64,000 nt of DNA. It comes from Auriscalpium vulgare (lineage: Eukaryota > Basidiomycota > Agaricomycetes > Russulales > Auriscalpiaceae). The stretch lies in assembly GCA_019915015.1 (NCBI GenBank), contig JAHBBC010000048.1, positions 62,001 to 126,000 on the forward strand, written 5' to 3'. Of this stretch, positions 19,734-29,310 are shown in pieces (position 1 is the stretch's first letter; each line of letters starts with the position of its first letter). Both the position numbers and the translations under genes were made by a program. Below the pieces are notes generated by a model. The model saw nothing but the letters and a program-made list of their open reading frames with translations, did no database searches and was not told where the DNA came from.

Positions 19734-22502
19734 TTGGAGCCCACCGCGAGGGTTTCTGTCACCATTCCTCCAAAGCCTTCCGAAGCAACTTCGCCATTCG
19801 TCTCTCGCTATCGACTTCGCTCCGCCACCCTCGCCGACGAAGTTCGTCGGTCCCACGTCGTCTACCCCGCCGCTGACGACCCGCATTCCGACGAGGCTTC
19901 CGAAGACGAGGTAAACAACGACGTTCTCCCCGAACCTTCAGGTATTCAGCACGACGCCGACCCTGACTTCGACTTCGACTTCCACGTTCCCGGCGGATTT
20001 TCTACGCCTCTGCGATCTCTTTCGCCGCTGCCACCGCTATCGACTCTCACCCCTCTTCACCCATCGCAACCTCCGACCCCGCGCACTCCGCCTTCGCCTT
20101 CGCCTTCGCTTCCGAAACGCTCACAGACTTCGCAACTCACTTCGCTCCGCCCTATTCACCCACCACCCGCATACTCCGCACAACCACCAGCAATGGCCGC
20201 CCTCGTCCCGATGCCATCTAGGCTCGCCCGAACAGCGCCTGTGTTCACGCCGGACAAACCCCGCGAGATCCGTAGGTTTTGGCCTGACCTTGAAGCGTTC
20301 TTCGGACCTGCGGGCGTCGTCACTGACCGCGCGAAGAAGGATTGGACGAAGAACTACGTCCCCACAGCAACCGCCGACCTGTTCGACGCAATGATCGAAT
20401 TCACTGGCAACGCCACATACGACGAGTTCAAGGTAGCCGTCGGTAAGCTCTATCCAGGAGCCGACGCCGACCGAGCGTATACAACGGCCGACCTAGACGA
20501 GCTCGTCAAACAGACGCGAGCAAAGTCTACGTTGACTCTCGACGACTTCGCTACGTATCATCGAGAGTATCTGACCATTTCGGGCTTCCTAGTGCTCAAA
20601 GGACGTCTGTCGACGATGGAGCAGAACCGAGCGTTCTCCCGAGGTATCCCGAACGCCCTCTGGCCGAAGGTTAACTCTCGGCTCCAGATCAAGAAACCCG
20701 ACGTCATCGCAGGCGACCCTTACGACGTCTCGGACGCCTATCTCGCCGGGCAGTACGTCCTCCAGTCCGACGCCGACGCGTTTCGGACCGGCGCGCACGT
20801 AGCCACCCCAGTCGTTCCCCCAGCGCCAGTTGTCGTCGCCGCCACGCCTTCACCTGCCCCAACCATCAAAGCAGAAGATCTCCTTGCGACACTCGTCCGA
20901 AGCTTGATGCAAGGTGGTTCGCTCGCAACACTATCGGGCCCGATCAAAGCGGCAGCGAACGCAGTCGAAGCAGCAGCAGCACCAGCCGCAGTCGCGTCTT
21001 CCACCGCAAGTACTTCCTCAGCGGACGCACGCGCAGCAGCAATGCTGCGCCTTGCCGGACGTTGTTTGTACTGTGGAAGCTCCGAACATCGTATATCGTC
21101 TTGCGAGCTCGTCGAAGAAGACGTTCGCGCAGGCCTTATCGTTCGGAACGGCGAAGGCAAGGTCACGCTAGCGAACGGCAGCTTCGTTCCTCGGGCCATC
21201 ACCGGCGACTTCTTGCGCGACCGAGTCCAGGAGTGGTATCGTCGCAACCCTTCGGTCAAACCCGTGGTAGCTTCGACCCTCATGATGGAATTGCTCCCCA
21301 CTCCGCTTCAGACGTTTTCGCTCACGAAGGTAGATCGCATCGCAGGACTCGAAGCCGAACTGGCTGCACTTCGGTCGCAACATGCTGCATATGCGCAAGT
21401 CTTCGATGGGGTCGAGATTACTCGCCCGGCTAAAGCCAAAGTTGGCCCACCGCCTCCGAAGATTGCGCAAGCAGAGCCTCCGAAGCAAGCGCCACAGGCA
21501 CCCGAACCCGAGGCAAGCGAAGTTGAGCAAATTCCAGTTCACCCATTCCGCAACGTCCGCGACGCGACCTCCGCCCCCATCAAACCGAAGACGGTTCCAG
21601 CCGATCCGAGCAAACCAGCCGTTCGCGAACCACAATTTCGCAACGCGCCGCCGGTTCACCGCACCGAATTGGCCGACGCCGTCTTCGAACGCGCCATGAA
21701 GGAGGTTCGACTTTCGCTCACGCCGGAAGAACTGCTCTCGCTCGCCCCCGAGGTTCGCCAGAAGTTCCGCGACGCGATTACGCCTCGTCGAGCAGCGAAC
21801 GTCCAGGAAGTAGAGCCAAGCCACAAAGTCACGATCGAGGAGGTACCCGACGAGGAGCTCACTTCGCCAGCAGCGGCAATCCGAGCTTCGGAAACGGTAC
21901 TCCTCGCCCACTACGCCCCCGATCCACGCAGGTCGACCGTCGACTCCGTTTGGCCGGCATCGAACAAAGGCGTCATGAGCGACCCGATCGAGGTCTACCT
22001 GAACTCTCACACGCACGACAGCATGTTCGATCCCGACGCGTTGACCGTCGCAAACGACTCCCACTCGCTTCGGTCCATCGACGGGATTGTCGCCAGCCGA
22101 GTCGCCATCGAATGCCTTCTCGACCCTGGATCTCAGGTAATAGCGATGAGCGAGGAGGTATGTCACTTCCTCGAGCTTCACTACGACCCCGAGATCAAGA
22201 TTCGCCTCCAATCGGCGAACAAGCAGGTTTCCGAGTCGCTCGGGCTGGCACGTAACGTTCCTATCAAGTTCGGAAGCATGACATTGTACCTCCAGGTTCA
22301 TATCGTGCGGAACGTTGCCTACGACATTCTCCTCGGTCGCCCCTTCGACGTCCTCACCGAGTCGATCGTTCAGAACTTCCAGAACGAGGACCAGACGGTC
22401 ACCATCCGCAACCCGAACACAGGCGACCGCCTCGTCATCCCCACATATCCTCGGGGACACCATCGGTTTCGCGAGGAGCAAATTGCTCAAGCCCGACTTT
22501 GA
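19734..22502 (+). CDS. gag: Gag-protease polyprotein of complete gypsy element
   Basis: The frame is open from a stop at 19680 through the primer-binding site to TGA at 22500-22502 (922 codons from 19734). No ATG occurs in frame until 20193 (MAALVPMPSRL, codon 154), so the start is unclear: non-AUG initiation in the primer-binding site, or the ATG at 20193. Residues about 60-150 are Pro/Ser-rich. A capsid-like region follows (about 175-370). A zinc knuckle CLYCGSSEHRISSC (CX2CX4HX4C) is at about residue 444. A retropepsin domain near residues 785-900 has the active-site motif LDPGSQ (Pro where Ser/Thr is usual) and the ILLGRPFD flap-side motif. Protease therefore sits in the gag frame. The last codons are CGA CTT TGA. 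Confidence 0.9.
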   Translation: MEPTARVSVTIPPKPSEATSPFVSRYRLRSATLADEVRRSHVVYPAADDPHSDEASEDEVNNDVLPEPSGIQHDADPDFDFDFHVPGGFSTPLRSLSPLPPLSTLTPLHPSQPPTPRTPPSPSPSLPKRSQTSQLTSLRPIHPPPAYSAQPPAMAALVPMPSRLARTAPVFTPDKPREIRRFWPDLEAFFGPAGVVTDRAKKDWTKNYVPTATADLFDAMIEFTGNATYDEFKVAVGKLYPGADADRAYTTADLDELVKQTRAKSTLTLDDFATYHREYLTISGFLVLKGRLSTMEQNRAFSRGIPNALWPKVNSRLQIKKPDVIAGDPYDVSDAYLAGQYVLQSDADAFRTGAHVATPVVPPAPVVVAATPSPAPTIKAEDLLATLVRSLMQGGSLATLSGPIKAAANAVEAAAAPAAVASSTASTSSADARAAAMLRLAGRCLYCGSSEHRISSCELVEEDVRAGLIVRNGEGKVTLANGSFVPRAITGDFLRDRVQEWYRRNPSVKPVVASTLMMELLPTPLQTFSLTKVDRIAGLEAELAALRSQHAAYAQVFDGVEITRPAKAKVGPPPPKIAQAEPPKQAPQAPEPEASEVEQIPVHPFRNVRDATSAPIKPKTVPADPSKPAVREPQFRNAPPVHRTELADAVFERAMKEVRLSLTPEELLSLAPEVRQKFRDAITPRRAANVQEVEPSHKVTIEEVPDEELTSPAAAIRASETVLLAHYAPDPRRSTVDSVWPASNKGVMSDPIEVYLNSHTHDSMFDPDALTVANDSHSLRSIDGIVASRVAIECLLDPGSQVIAMSEEVCHFLELHYDPEIKIRLQSANKQVSESLGLARNVPIKFGSMTLYLQVHIVRNVAYDILLGRPFDVLTESIVQNFQNEDQTVTIRNPNTGDRLVIPTYPRGHHRFREEQIAQARL
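19735..19752 (+). promoter_or_regulatory. Primer-binding site
   Basis: TGGAGCCCACCGCGAGGG, four bases after the 5' LTR. Identical to the sites at 2340-2322 and 58139-58157. Complementary to a tRNA 3' end GGTGGGC-U-CCA. Confidence 0.85.
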
Positions 22503-25500
22503 AGACGAAGTCGACGAAGGCAACTCCATCGCCATGATCATCGAAGGTGAAGGAGACAATGTCCGGATCATCGCCTATACCCAAATCGACTCCTCGGACG
22601 AGTCGGCGGTTCGCCACGCATACGTCACCGCTTCCGAAGCACGCTCACATCTTCCCGAACACTCCGCGCCTTCTTTCATGCAGAATATCTGTCCCGCCCC
22701 GCCTCGCAAGCCACTGGCGGCTGAGCACTCCCATCTTGATCCCAAACACGCAGTTCCGAATCAGTTTGCCGCATCGTCCTCGTCTCCTCAGTCCTCGCGT
22801 ACTTACGTTCTCAGTTCGCAACCCCTCGGTCCCGGTTTGCAATCCCCGCCCAGTTTCACAGGACCGATGACGCCATCCCCCTCACTTTCCCAAACATCCC
22901 CAGACTCTTATCTTGGCACCCAGCGCAATTCGACTCCTTTCTTGGCCACGCCCGCGACTTCGCCTTCGACACACGACGCCGACATACACGACACCTTCAT
23001 CGGCAAGAAGAAGTACAAACCAGTCGGGCAGAAAGTCAAACCCGTCCTAGGTACGCTTCCTGAAGGCTTCCGAATCGAGCGCAACATCACCGGCGATCCA
23101 CTCGCGTCCATGCCGCCGCTCAACCCTCATCCTCCTAAGTTCACACCTACCGGTCGATATACCCAAGAGCGACACGACGCCATGGACGCCCTTCCGAACT
23201 ACGATTTCTTGACACCGACCGAGCGCGACCTTCTCCACAACACCATCTCCGAGCAAAACGAAGCGTTCGCCTGGGCCGAGAACGAGCGAGGAAGCTTCAA
23301 AGAGGAGTACTTTCCGCCTATTCAAATCCCAGTGGTCGCGCATGTCCCTTGGGTCGATCGTAACATCCCCATACCCCCAGGCATCCGCGACGAAGTCTGC
23401 AGAATGATCAAGAAGAAGATCGATGCAGGCGTCTACGAACCTTCCAACTCCTCCTATCGATCGAAGTGGTTTTGCGTCGCGAAGAAGGACGGTAAGCTTC
23501 GCATCGTCCACTCGCTCGAACCGCTCAACGCCGTCACGGTCGCACATTCCGGAGTCCCGCCTATCCAAGAGCACCTCGCCGAGCAGTTCGGAGGTCGTGC
23601 TTGCGGTGGTATCCTCGACCTGTACGTCGGCTACGACGAGCGAGTCATTGACGAACGATCCCGCGACTTCACCACCTTCCAAACCCCCTACGGCGCGCAT
23701 CGCCTCGTCACCCTGCCGATGGGTTGGACGAACTCGGTCCCGATTTTCCACGACGACGTCACCCACATACTTCGCGAAGAGATTCCGACATATACCATCC
23801 CCTTCATCGACGATGTCCCCATCAAAGGCCCGAAGTCGGACTACAAGCTCGAGGACGGTTCGTATGAGATGATACCAGAGAACCCAGACATCCGTCGCTT
23901 CGTCTGGGAACATCTCCTCAACACGAACCGAATCCTCCAACGCATGCGCTATTCGGAGGGCACCTTCTCCGGTACGAAGTCGATCCTCATATCGCGCGAG
24001 TTCACGGTTCTTCGCCATCTCTGCACTCCAGAAGGCAGACGTGCAGACCCTACCACCATCTCCGCGATCACCAATTGGGGGCCTTGTAAAGATCTTTCAG
24101 ATGTTCGCGCGTTCCTCGGAACCGTTGGCGTTTGTCGGATCTTCATCAAGGACTTCGCGAAGCACGCTTGGCCCCTCACGAAGCTCACGCGCAAAGGAGT
24201 TGACTTCGAGTATGGTACCGAGCAACTTATCGCACAAGAGTACCTCAAGGACGCACTAGTTCATTCCGAAGCACTTCGAGCCATCGACTACGAATCTCCC
24301 GCCGCCGTTATCCTCGCCGTCGACACCTCCTACATCGCCGTTGGCTACATCCTCGCCCAAGAAGACGAAGAGAATAAAAAGAAGCGATACTACAGTCGGT
24401 TCGGATCAATATCGCTAAACGATCGCGAACGTCGCTTCTCGCAGCCGAAACTCGAAATCTATGGTCTCTACCGCGCATTGAAGACGCTGAAGATCTACCT
24501 CATCGGACTTCGGAACCTCATCGTCGAGGTTGACGCTCTTTCCATTGGCGGTATGCTGAAGCACCCTGATCTAGTCCCCACTGCGAGCACCAATCGCTGG
24601 ATTATCTCCATCCTCGCCTTCAAATTTCTACTTCGGCACGTCCCAGGAATTTTTCACGGCCCCGACGGTCTCTCCCGACGCGTTCGGCAGCCTGGAGATC
24701 CTCCCGAAGTTGAAGACGACGACTTCGACGATTGGATCGACGAGTTGTACGGCTTCCTGAACATCGCCCACACCGCCAGCATGAACGAGCAACCGACTTG
24801 GACTCCTTCTACCCCTTCCGCGTCCGTCCACGAGGTGTTCGCACTGACCGAGGACGGTCAGAATCAAAGTATGGAGGAGGAGCCCCCGGTGCTGCGATAT
24901 GGCGAGATCCCGCGCACCGAAGCCGCACACAAAGCCGACAAACGCATCATCTACGTCCGAGATTGGCTAGAAGACCCAGTACGTCCCGAGAAAATGACCG
25001 ACTCCGAGTTCACCACATTCGTTCGCTACGCCACCAAGTTCTTCGTTACTAGAGATCGCCTCTGGCGTCGTAACAAAGATGGCGGACACAAGCTCGTCCC
25101 GCACAAGAAACGCCGCGTCGACATCCTCATCGACTGCCATGACAAAGTCGGCCATCGAGGAGTGTTCGCAACACGCTCGCTCATCGGCCAACGCTTCTGG
25201 TGGCCGTCCTACGAAGCCGACGTCCTGTGGTATGTTCGGACATGTCTAATCTGCCAACAGCGTCAACGACTCCAAATCCTCCTACCCCCAACCGTCGCGC
25301 CACCCGCTTCTTTGTTCGCGAAGATCTACGTCGACACCATGCACATGCCGCCCTCGAACGGGTACCGCTACATCGTCCAAGGTCGATGTTCCATCACTTC
25401 GTATCCCGAATTCCGTCTACTCAAGAAAGAGGACTCTGTTGCACTCGCGAAGTTCTTCTACGAAGAAATCATCTCCCGTTGGGGTTCGCTTAGCGAGATC

Positions 25501-26349
25501 GTCACCGACAACGGCAAACCGTTCATCAAAGCCCTCGAGCACCTCGAAACGCTGTACCACATCCGACATATTCGAATCAGCGGCTACAACTCCCGAGCAA
25601 ACGGTATAGTCGAACGCTCACATTACGATGTTCGGCAGGCACTCTTCAAAGCAGCAGACGGAGACCAGTCACAATGGGCGCGCCACGCTCACTCTGTCTT
25701 CTGGTCGGAGCGCCTCACGGTTCGGAAACGCATGGGCTGTTCGCCTTACTTCGCGGTCACGGGTTGTCACCCGCTCATTCCCCTGGACATTGCTGAAGCC
25801 ACGTATCTCCAGCCCCCTCCGGATTCCATACTCTCGACTACAGATCTCATCGCTCGCCGCGCCATCGCTCTCCAGAAGCGTTACGACGACATCTCGGCAC
25901 TTCGCTCCCAAGTCTACGAGACTCGCATCGAGAACGCTCGACGTTTTGAAGCTGAACATTCGCACACGATTCGCGACTTCGACTTCAAACGAGGAACACT
26001 CGTACTCATGCGCAACACCGCAATAGAGAAGTCGCTCAACCGCAAGATGCGTCCACGTTACCTCGGTCCCCTCGTCGTCATTTCGCGCAACCGAGGCGGC
26101 GCATACATCCTCGCCGACCTCGACGCTTCCGTTCTAGATCGCCCCATTGCCGCGTTCCGAGTCATTCCTTACTTCGCTCGTCGAGAACCGATCGAGATTG
26201 ACATTCGCGACATCGACATAGATACTCAGCGACTTCGCGAGCTCGAGCAAAGCGAGACGCAAGGCAACGAAGACGAAGCAGATCCACCCGACGTTGAGCA
26301 ACGCGACGTAGAGCGCCCTGATGATGAAGCAGAAGCCGAACAAGAGTAG
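22282..26349 (+). CDS. pol: Pol polyprotein: RT, RNase H, integrase
   Basis: Open from 22282 to TAG at 26347-26349, in the +1 frame relative to gag and overlapping it by 221 nt. Counting from codon 22315, RT spans about residues 330-520, with the active site FIDD (TIPFIDDVPIKG) at about 497 instead of YxDD. RNase H (about 660-790) keeps AVDTS, QPKLEIYGL, VEVDA and GPDGLSR. Integrase has the HHCC finger (HDKVGH..CLICQ, about 941-980), a DDE core (VDTMH about 1006, VTDNGK about 1064, IVERSH about 1100) and a GPF/Y-like tail (RPRYLGPLVVI). All catalytic residues are present. Expression may be by +1 shift at CTT TGA A (22497-22503) or by reinitiation at the ATG 22534. Confidence 0.9.
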   Translation, partial: HCTSRFISCGTLPTTFSSVAPSTSSPSRSFRTSRTRTRRSPSATRTQATASSSPHILGDTIGFARSKLLKPDFEDEVDEGNSIAMIIEGEGDNVRIIAYTQIDSSDESAVRHAYVTASEARSHLPEHSAPSFMQNICPAPPRKPLAAEHSHLDPKHAVPNQFAASSSSPQSSRTYVLSSQPLGPGLQSPPSFTGPMTPSPSLSQTSPDSYLGTQRNSTPFLATPATSPSTHDADIHDTFIGKKKYKPVGQKVKPVLGTLPEGFRIERNITGDPLASMPPLNPHPPKFTPTGRYTQERHDAMDALPNYDFLTPTERDLLHNTISEQNEAFAWAENERGSFKEEYFPPIQIPVVAHVPWVDRNIPIPPGIRDEVCRMIKKKIDAGVYEPSNSSYRSKWFCVAKKDGKLRIVHSLEPLNAVTVAHSGVPPIQEHLAEQFGGRACGGILDLYVGYDERVIDERSRDFTTFQTPYGAHRLVTLPMGWTNSVPIFHDDVTHILREEIPTYTIPFIDDVPIKGPKSDYKLEDGSYEMIPENPDIRRFVWEHLLNTNRILQRMRYSEGTFSGTKSILISREFTVLRHLCTPEGRRADPTTISAITNWGPCKDLSDVRAFLGTVGVCRIFIKDFAKHAWPLTKLTRKGVDFEYGTEQLIAQEYLKDALVHSEALRAIDYESPAAVILAVDTSYIAVGYILAQEDEENKKKRYYSRFGSISLNDRERRFSQPKLEIYGLYRALKTLKIYLIGLRNLIVEVDALSIGGMLKHPDLVPTASTNRWIISILAFKFLLRHVPGIFHGPDGLSRRVRQPGDPPEVEDDDFDDWIDELYGFLNIAHTASMNEQPTWTPSTPSASVHEVFALTEDGQNQSMEEEPPVLRYGEIPRTEAAHKADKRIIYVRDWLEDPVRPEKMTDSEFTTFVRYATKFFVTRDRLWRRNKDGGHKLVPHKKRRVDILIDCHDKVGHRGVFATRSLIGQRFWWPSYEADVLWYVRTCLICQQRQRLQILLPPTVAPPASLFAKIYVDTMHMPPSNGYRYIVQGRCSITSYPEFRLLKKEDSVALAKFFYEEIISRWGSLSEIVTDNGKPFIKALEHLETLYHIRHIRISGYNSRANGIVERSHYDVRQALFKAADGDQSQWARHAHSVFWSERLTVRKRMGCSPYFAVTGCHPLIPLDIAEATYLQPPPDSILSTTDLIARRAIALQKRYDDISALRSQVYETRIENARRFEAEHSHTIRDFDFKRGTLVLMRNTAIEKSLNRKMRPRYLGPLVVISRNRGGAYILADLDASVLDRPIAAFRVIPYFARREPIEIDIRDIDIDTQRLRELEQSETQGNEDEADPPDVEQRDVERPDDEAEAEQE
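24845..24880 (+). promoter_or_regulatory. Internal copy of the polypurine-tract region (possible central PPT)
   Basis: Thirty-six bases ending ATCAAAGTATGGAGGAGG match 29275-29310, directly before the 3' LTR, at 33 of 36 positions. It lies in pol between the RNase H and integrase regions. Lentiviruses and some LTR elements use such a central tract for a second plus-strand start. Confidence 0.6.
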
Positions 26350-26767
26350 AGAACGCGACGGAGCGCATTCCAGAATCCACACCACTTCCCTCTCCTCCCC
26401 ATCGTGTCTCTTATCTCATTTTCTTTTGTACTATACTAAGTCGCTCGCGTTTACCGCTGTAGCGCAGGGCTACTCAAGATCAAAGTCCTAAGTCTATGAA
26501 GGAGTACTGAGACTTAAACAAAAGAATCGAATTTTCATCTTTCCTGACTTAGCTGTGTGCGCTTCAGAATCCCGAAGTCGCTTCGGCTTTCGTACGTTCA
26601 CTTCGTGTTGATCTCACACAGTTCGAACGCAAGAAACGAATCCTATTCAAGGCTCACGCCTCAAGAACAAGCACAATCATTCTATTTTACATTTTCCTCC
26701 CCCTTTCCCCTTTTCTTTTCGACTTCGCCCCTTTCCCCTCGACTTCGCCGACTTCCATCGACTTCGC
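26350..26767. other. Spacer between pol and antisense gene
   Basis: The two genes converge here. A short direct repeat of CCCCTTTCCCCTCGACTTCGC units lies at about 26700-26766. No ORF supported. Confidence 0.5.
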
Positions 26768-28733
26768 TCAATCCTCTGACTCGTCGTCCTCATTTCCGCC
26801 GTACAGCGTCACCGGTTCGCCCGCGTTGTACCGCTCCCACAGCGCCCGGTTGAGGTACCGGGTCTCGGCCCAGTTAAGGTCGATGATGCGGTTGTGGACG
26901 AGGTAGGCGAGCGTCATGGCATCGGCCTTCATGATCCGGATCATCCGGACGATGCGGCGCTCAGCTTCGGTGAGCCCGATGTCCGTCGGCACCTCGTCGA
27001 TCGCCCTCGCCATGGCCTCCAGGTCTTCCAGCGTCGGCGGCTCGGGGAGGGTGTGGTCGGTGAAGCGGTCGGACTGAGGCAGCCCGCGCACCCTCTTCTC
27101 GTTCCCGTAGATGGGCACGGGGATGACGCGGCGCGTTCGGGACGACTTCGCCCTGGCCTTGCCCTTGCCCTTGTTCTTCGGCTTGCTCGGGCCCGCGACC
27201 GGCGCGCTTGGAGGCCGAACCGAGGTTTCTAGGATTGTGTTAGCTTCGGAATGCGATCACGATCAGGCGACGACTTACCCTCGAGGTCCTTGCCCATCTC
27301 CTCCCACATGTCCTCCCCCGCGGTCCCGAATCCTACGTCTTGCTCCGAGTCAGACTTCGGACTAGGCAGGAAGAGCGGCGTGCTCTTACCTGGCATCGTC
27401 GCTTGCGTCTGCGACGGCCCTGCCATCTCGACGTCCGAAGTCAGATCGACTTCGGACGACACCACTGCCTTTTTCTCTGTGGGTTCGGGTCAGCTCTCCT
27501 CCTCGAACGAAGTCAAACGAAGTCACTTACTTTGCGCCTGGGCGCGCGTCTCCTTCCTCGGCGTCGCCTTGGGCGTCGCCTTCACCTTCTTCGCCGCCGG
27601 CTGCACGACATCGTCGTCATGGTCCGGCGAGGCCTCGGGCACGCGCTTGAGGCCCGAATCTTCCGTCTTGCCCTTTTTCTCTGTTACGAAGGCATCAGCT
27701 CCGACTCGAATGCGTACAGGACAAAACCGAACTTACTTGACTCAACAACTGGACCGTTCGTCCAGTAACACCCGTGCACCGCTATCATACAGCGGGCGCA
27801 CGACACCTTCACCTTCGTTTGGATCTTGACGATCTGCGGCGCGCAGGCGTGCCCGTGCGTCGCGATGTACCCGCGACAATAGTCGCATACCTAGAAAACG
27901 AGCCGAAGTCAGCGCCGAACCCAAGACACAAAGCCGAACGACTTACCGAACCGTACGACTCGTAGTCGTACTTCCCCGTCTTGATCGTCTTCACGAGCGC
28001 GTTGGCCTCCCGGTACTGCGCTCCCCACTTCGCGTCGCTCGCCCAAATCGGGTCGTCCAACTCGAGGACGAGGTGCTTGGTCGCCTTCTTCTTCGTCTTC
28101 TTCGCCTCGAGGTCCTCCTCCTTCTCCTCGTCGGCGAGCTCGTCCTCTGCGGGCTCGTCGTCCGCGACTTCGCCGTCTTCCAGCTCCTCGCCCGGCACCT
28201 CGGACTCACCCTCGGACTTCGCGACGGGCAGCGTGGCAATAGCCGCCCCCGCGGGTCCGTAATCGACTTCGCCCAAGTCGAGCTCGACGTCGTCGCCGGC
28301 GAGCTGCCCTTCGAGCATGAGCTCAAAGGCGCTGCGTTTCTAGAAGCGAACCGAGTTAGCGATCATGCGAAGTCAACAAACTGGAGACGACTTACTGGAG
28401 GCAGCGGCTGCAGGAGGCCGTCGGAGTCGTCGACCCACGCCGGCGTGCCGTGGTGGTCCGCATAGTACTGAAGGCGCGCTAGGCACCCTCCGAGCTCGAC
28501 TTGGAACTGCGGGTGCGGCCGACCCATTTTCTAGGGAGACGAAGTCAGCGAAAGGTTCTCGACCGAAGACGACGAGGACTTACCAGCCCGAGCAAGATGG
28601 ACTTGCACCAGGCGCGCTTCGCGTCTTCGGTCGCCTCCGGGTTGAAGGAGTCGAGCAGGCCGTTGATGCCGAGGTGAATCTCGCGGAGCGAGACCTTCGC
28701 CTTGGTGGACCTGGAGGACGTGGATGCCGACAT
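26768..28733 (-). CDS. Antisense seven-exon gene carried by gypsy element (gene H)
   Basis: Exons (minus strand) 28733-28584, 28530-28396, 28339-27947, 27890-27737, 27680-27531, 27476-27279 and 27228-26768. The six introns (50-56 nt) all have GTAAGT donors, AG acceptors and a CTRAY branch site. Phases agree throughout, giving 546 residues. A highly acidic E/D/K stretch lies around residues 125-190. Exon 4 is a cysteine module C-x2-C-x10-C-x14-C-x2-C-x6-C (VCDYC..CARC..HGC), also found in gene C. The C-terminal part has a Lys/Gly-rich link and a helical domain ending LYGGNEDDESED. No known family. Because it is antisense, its introns survive in the element's RNA. Its role (regulator, accessory, or captured host gene) is unknown. 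Confidence 0.75.
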
Positions 28734-29274
28734 GGTAGTGGTTATGGAAGGGAGCGCCCGAGGTGAGAGGTAAAGGGGAAGGGAGGAAAGTTGAAGGCGA
28801 ACCACGGAAAAGTTCGCCTCCTTTTATCCCTTTTCCCCTCCCATTGTTCGGCAAATAGGCGCCCCCAAGACGAACAAAGAGGCATCCGCCGACTTCGTAA
28901 AAATCTTCCGACCCTCGACCCTGATCCCACGCTAGCGACGCACAGCCGAACGCGCTCGGCAACCAGGTACACCGATTTGGGTATATTTCCAATAGCGCCT
29001 AGACCATGATATCATATCTGACATCATCACGATGTCATCGACCCAATTCGACTTCGCCTCTACCCTCCACATTCCGATCGCTCCCACGACCACGGCTCAT
29101 CAATTCTGCCTCGGCCCCCGGCGCAAATCATGATCGCATCATCATCCCGACATGCCCGCCGCTTCGTTTCTCGCCCCCGACATCGCTTCCGACTTCGCTT
29201 CCACGTTCCGACTTTTCCCGAGTTTCCCATCACTTGCCACATTTGCCTTCGGATCACATCTCCCCTCATCTCGG
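28734..29274. other. Region between antisense gene start and polypurine tract
   Basis: About 540 bases that should hold the promoter of the antisense gene (reading leftward) and the element's 3' untranslated end. Pyrimidine-rich on the minus strand near 28740-28830 (CTTTCCTCCC-like). No ORF with support. Confidence 0.4.
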
Positions 29275-29310
29275 TGACCGTGGACGGTCACTATCAAAGT
29301 ATGGAGGAGG
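29275..29310 (+). promoter_or_regulatory. 3' polypurine tract
   Basis: AAAGTATGGAGGAGG immediately abuts the 3' LTR (TGATACG at 29311). The whole 36-base segment is repeated in pol at 24845. Confidence 0.85.

Noticed and set aside
21168..22571. 467-codon antisense frame over gag
   Set aside because: Shadow of the gag-protease frame; no introns or motifs. The same applies to 23047-24018 over pol and 4769-5650 over gene B.
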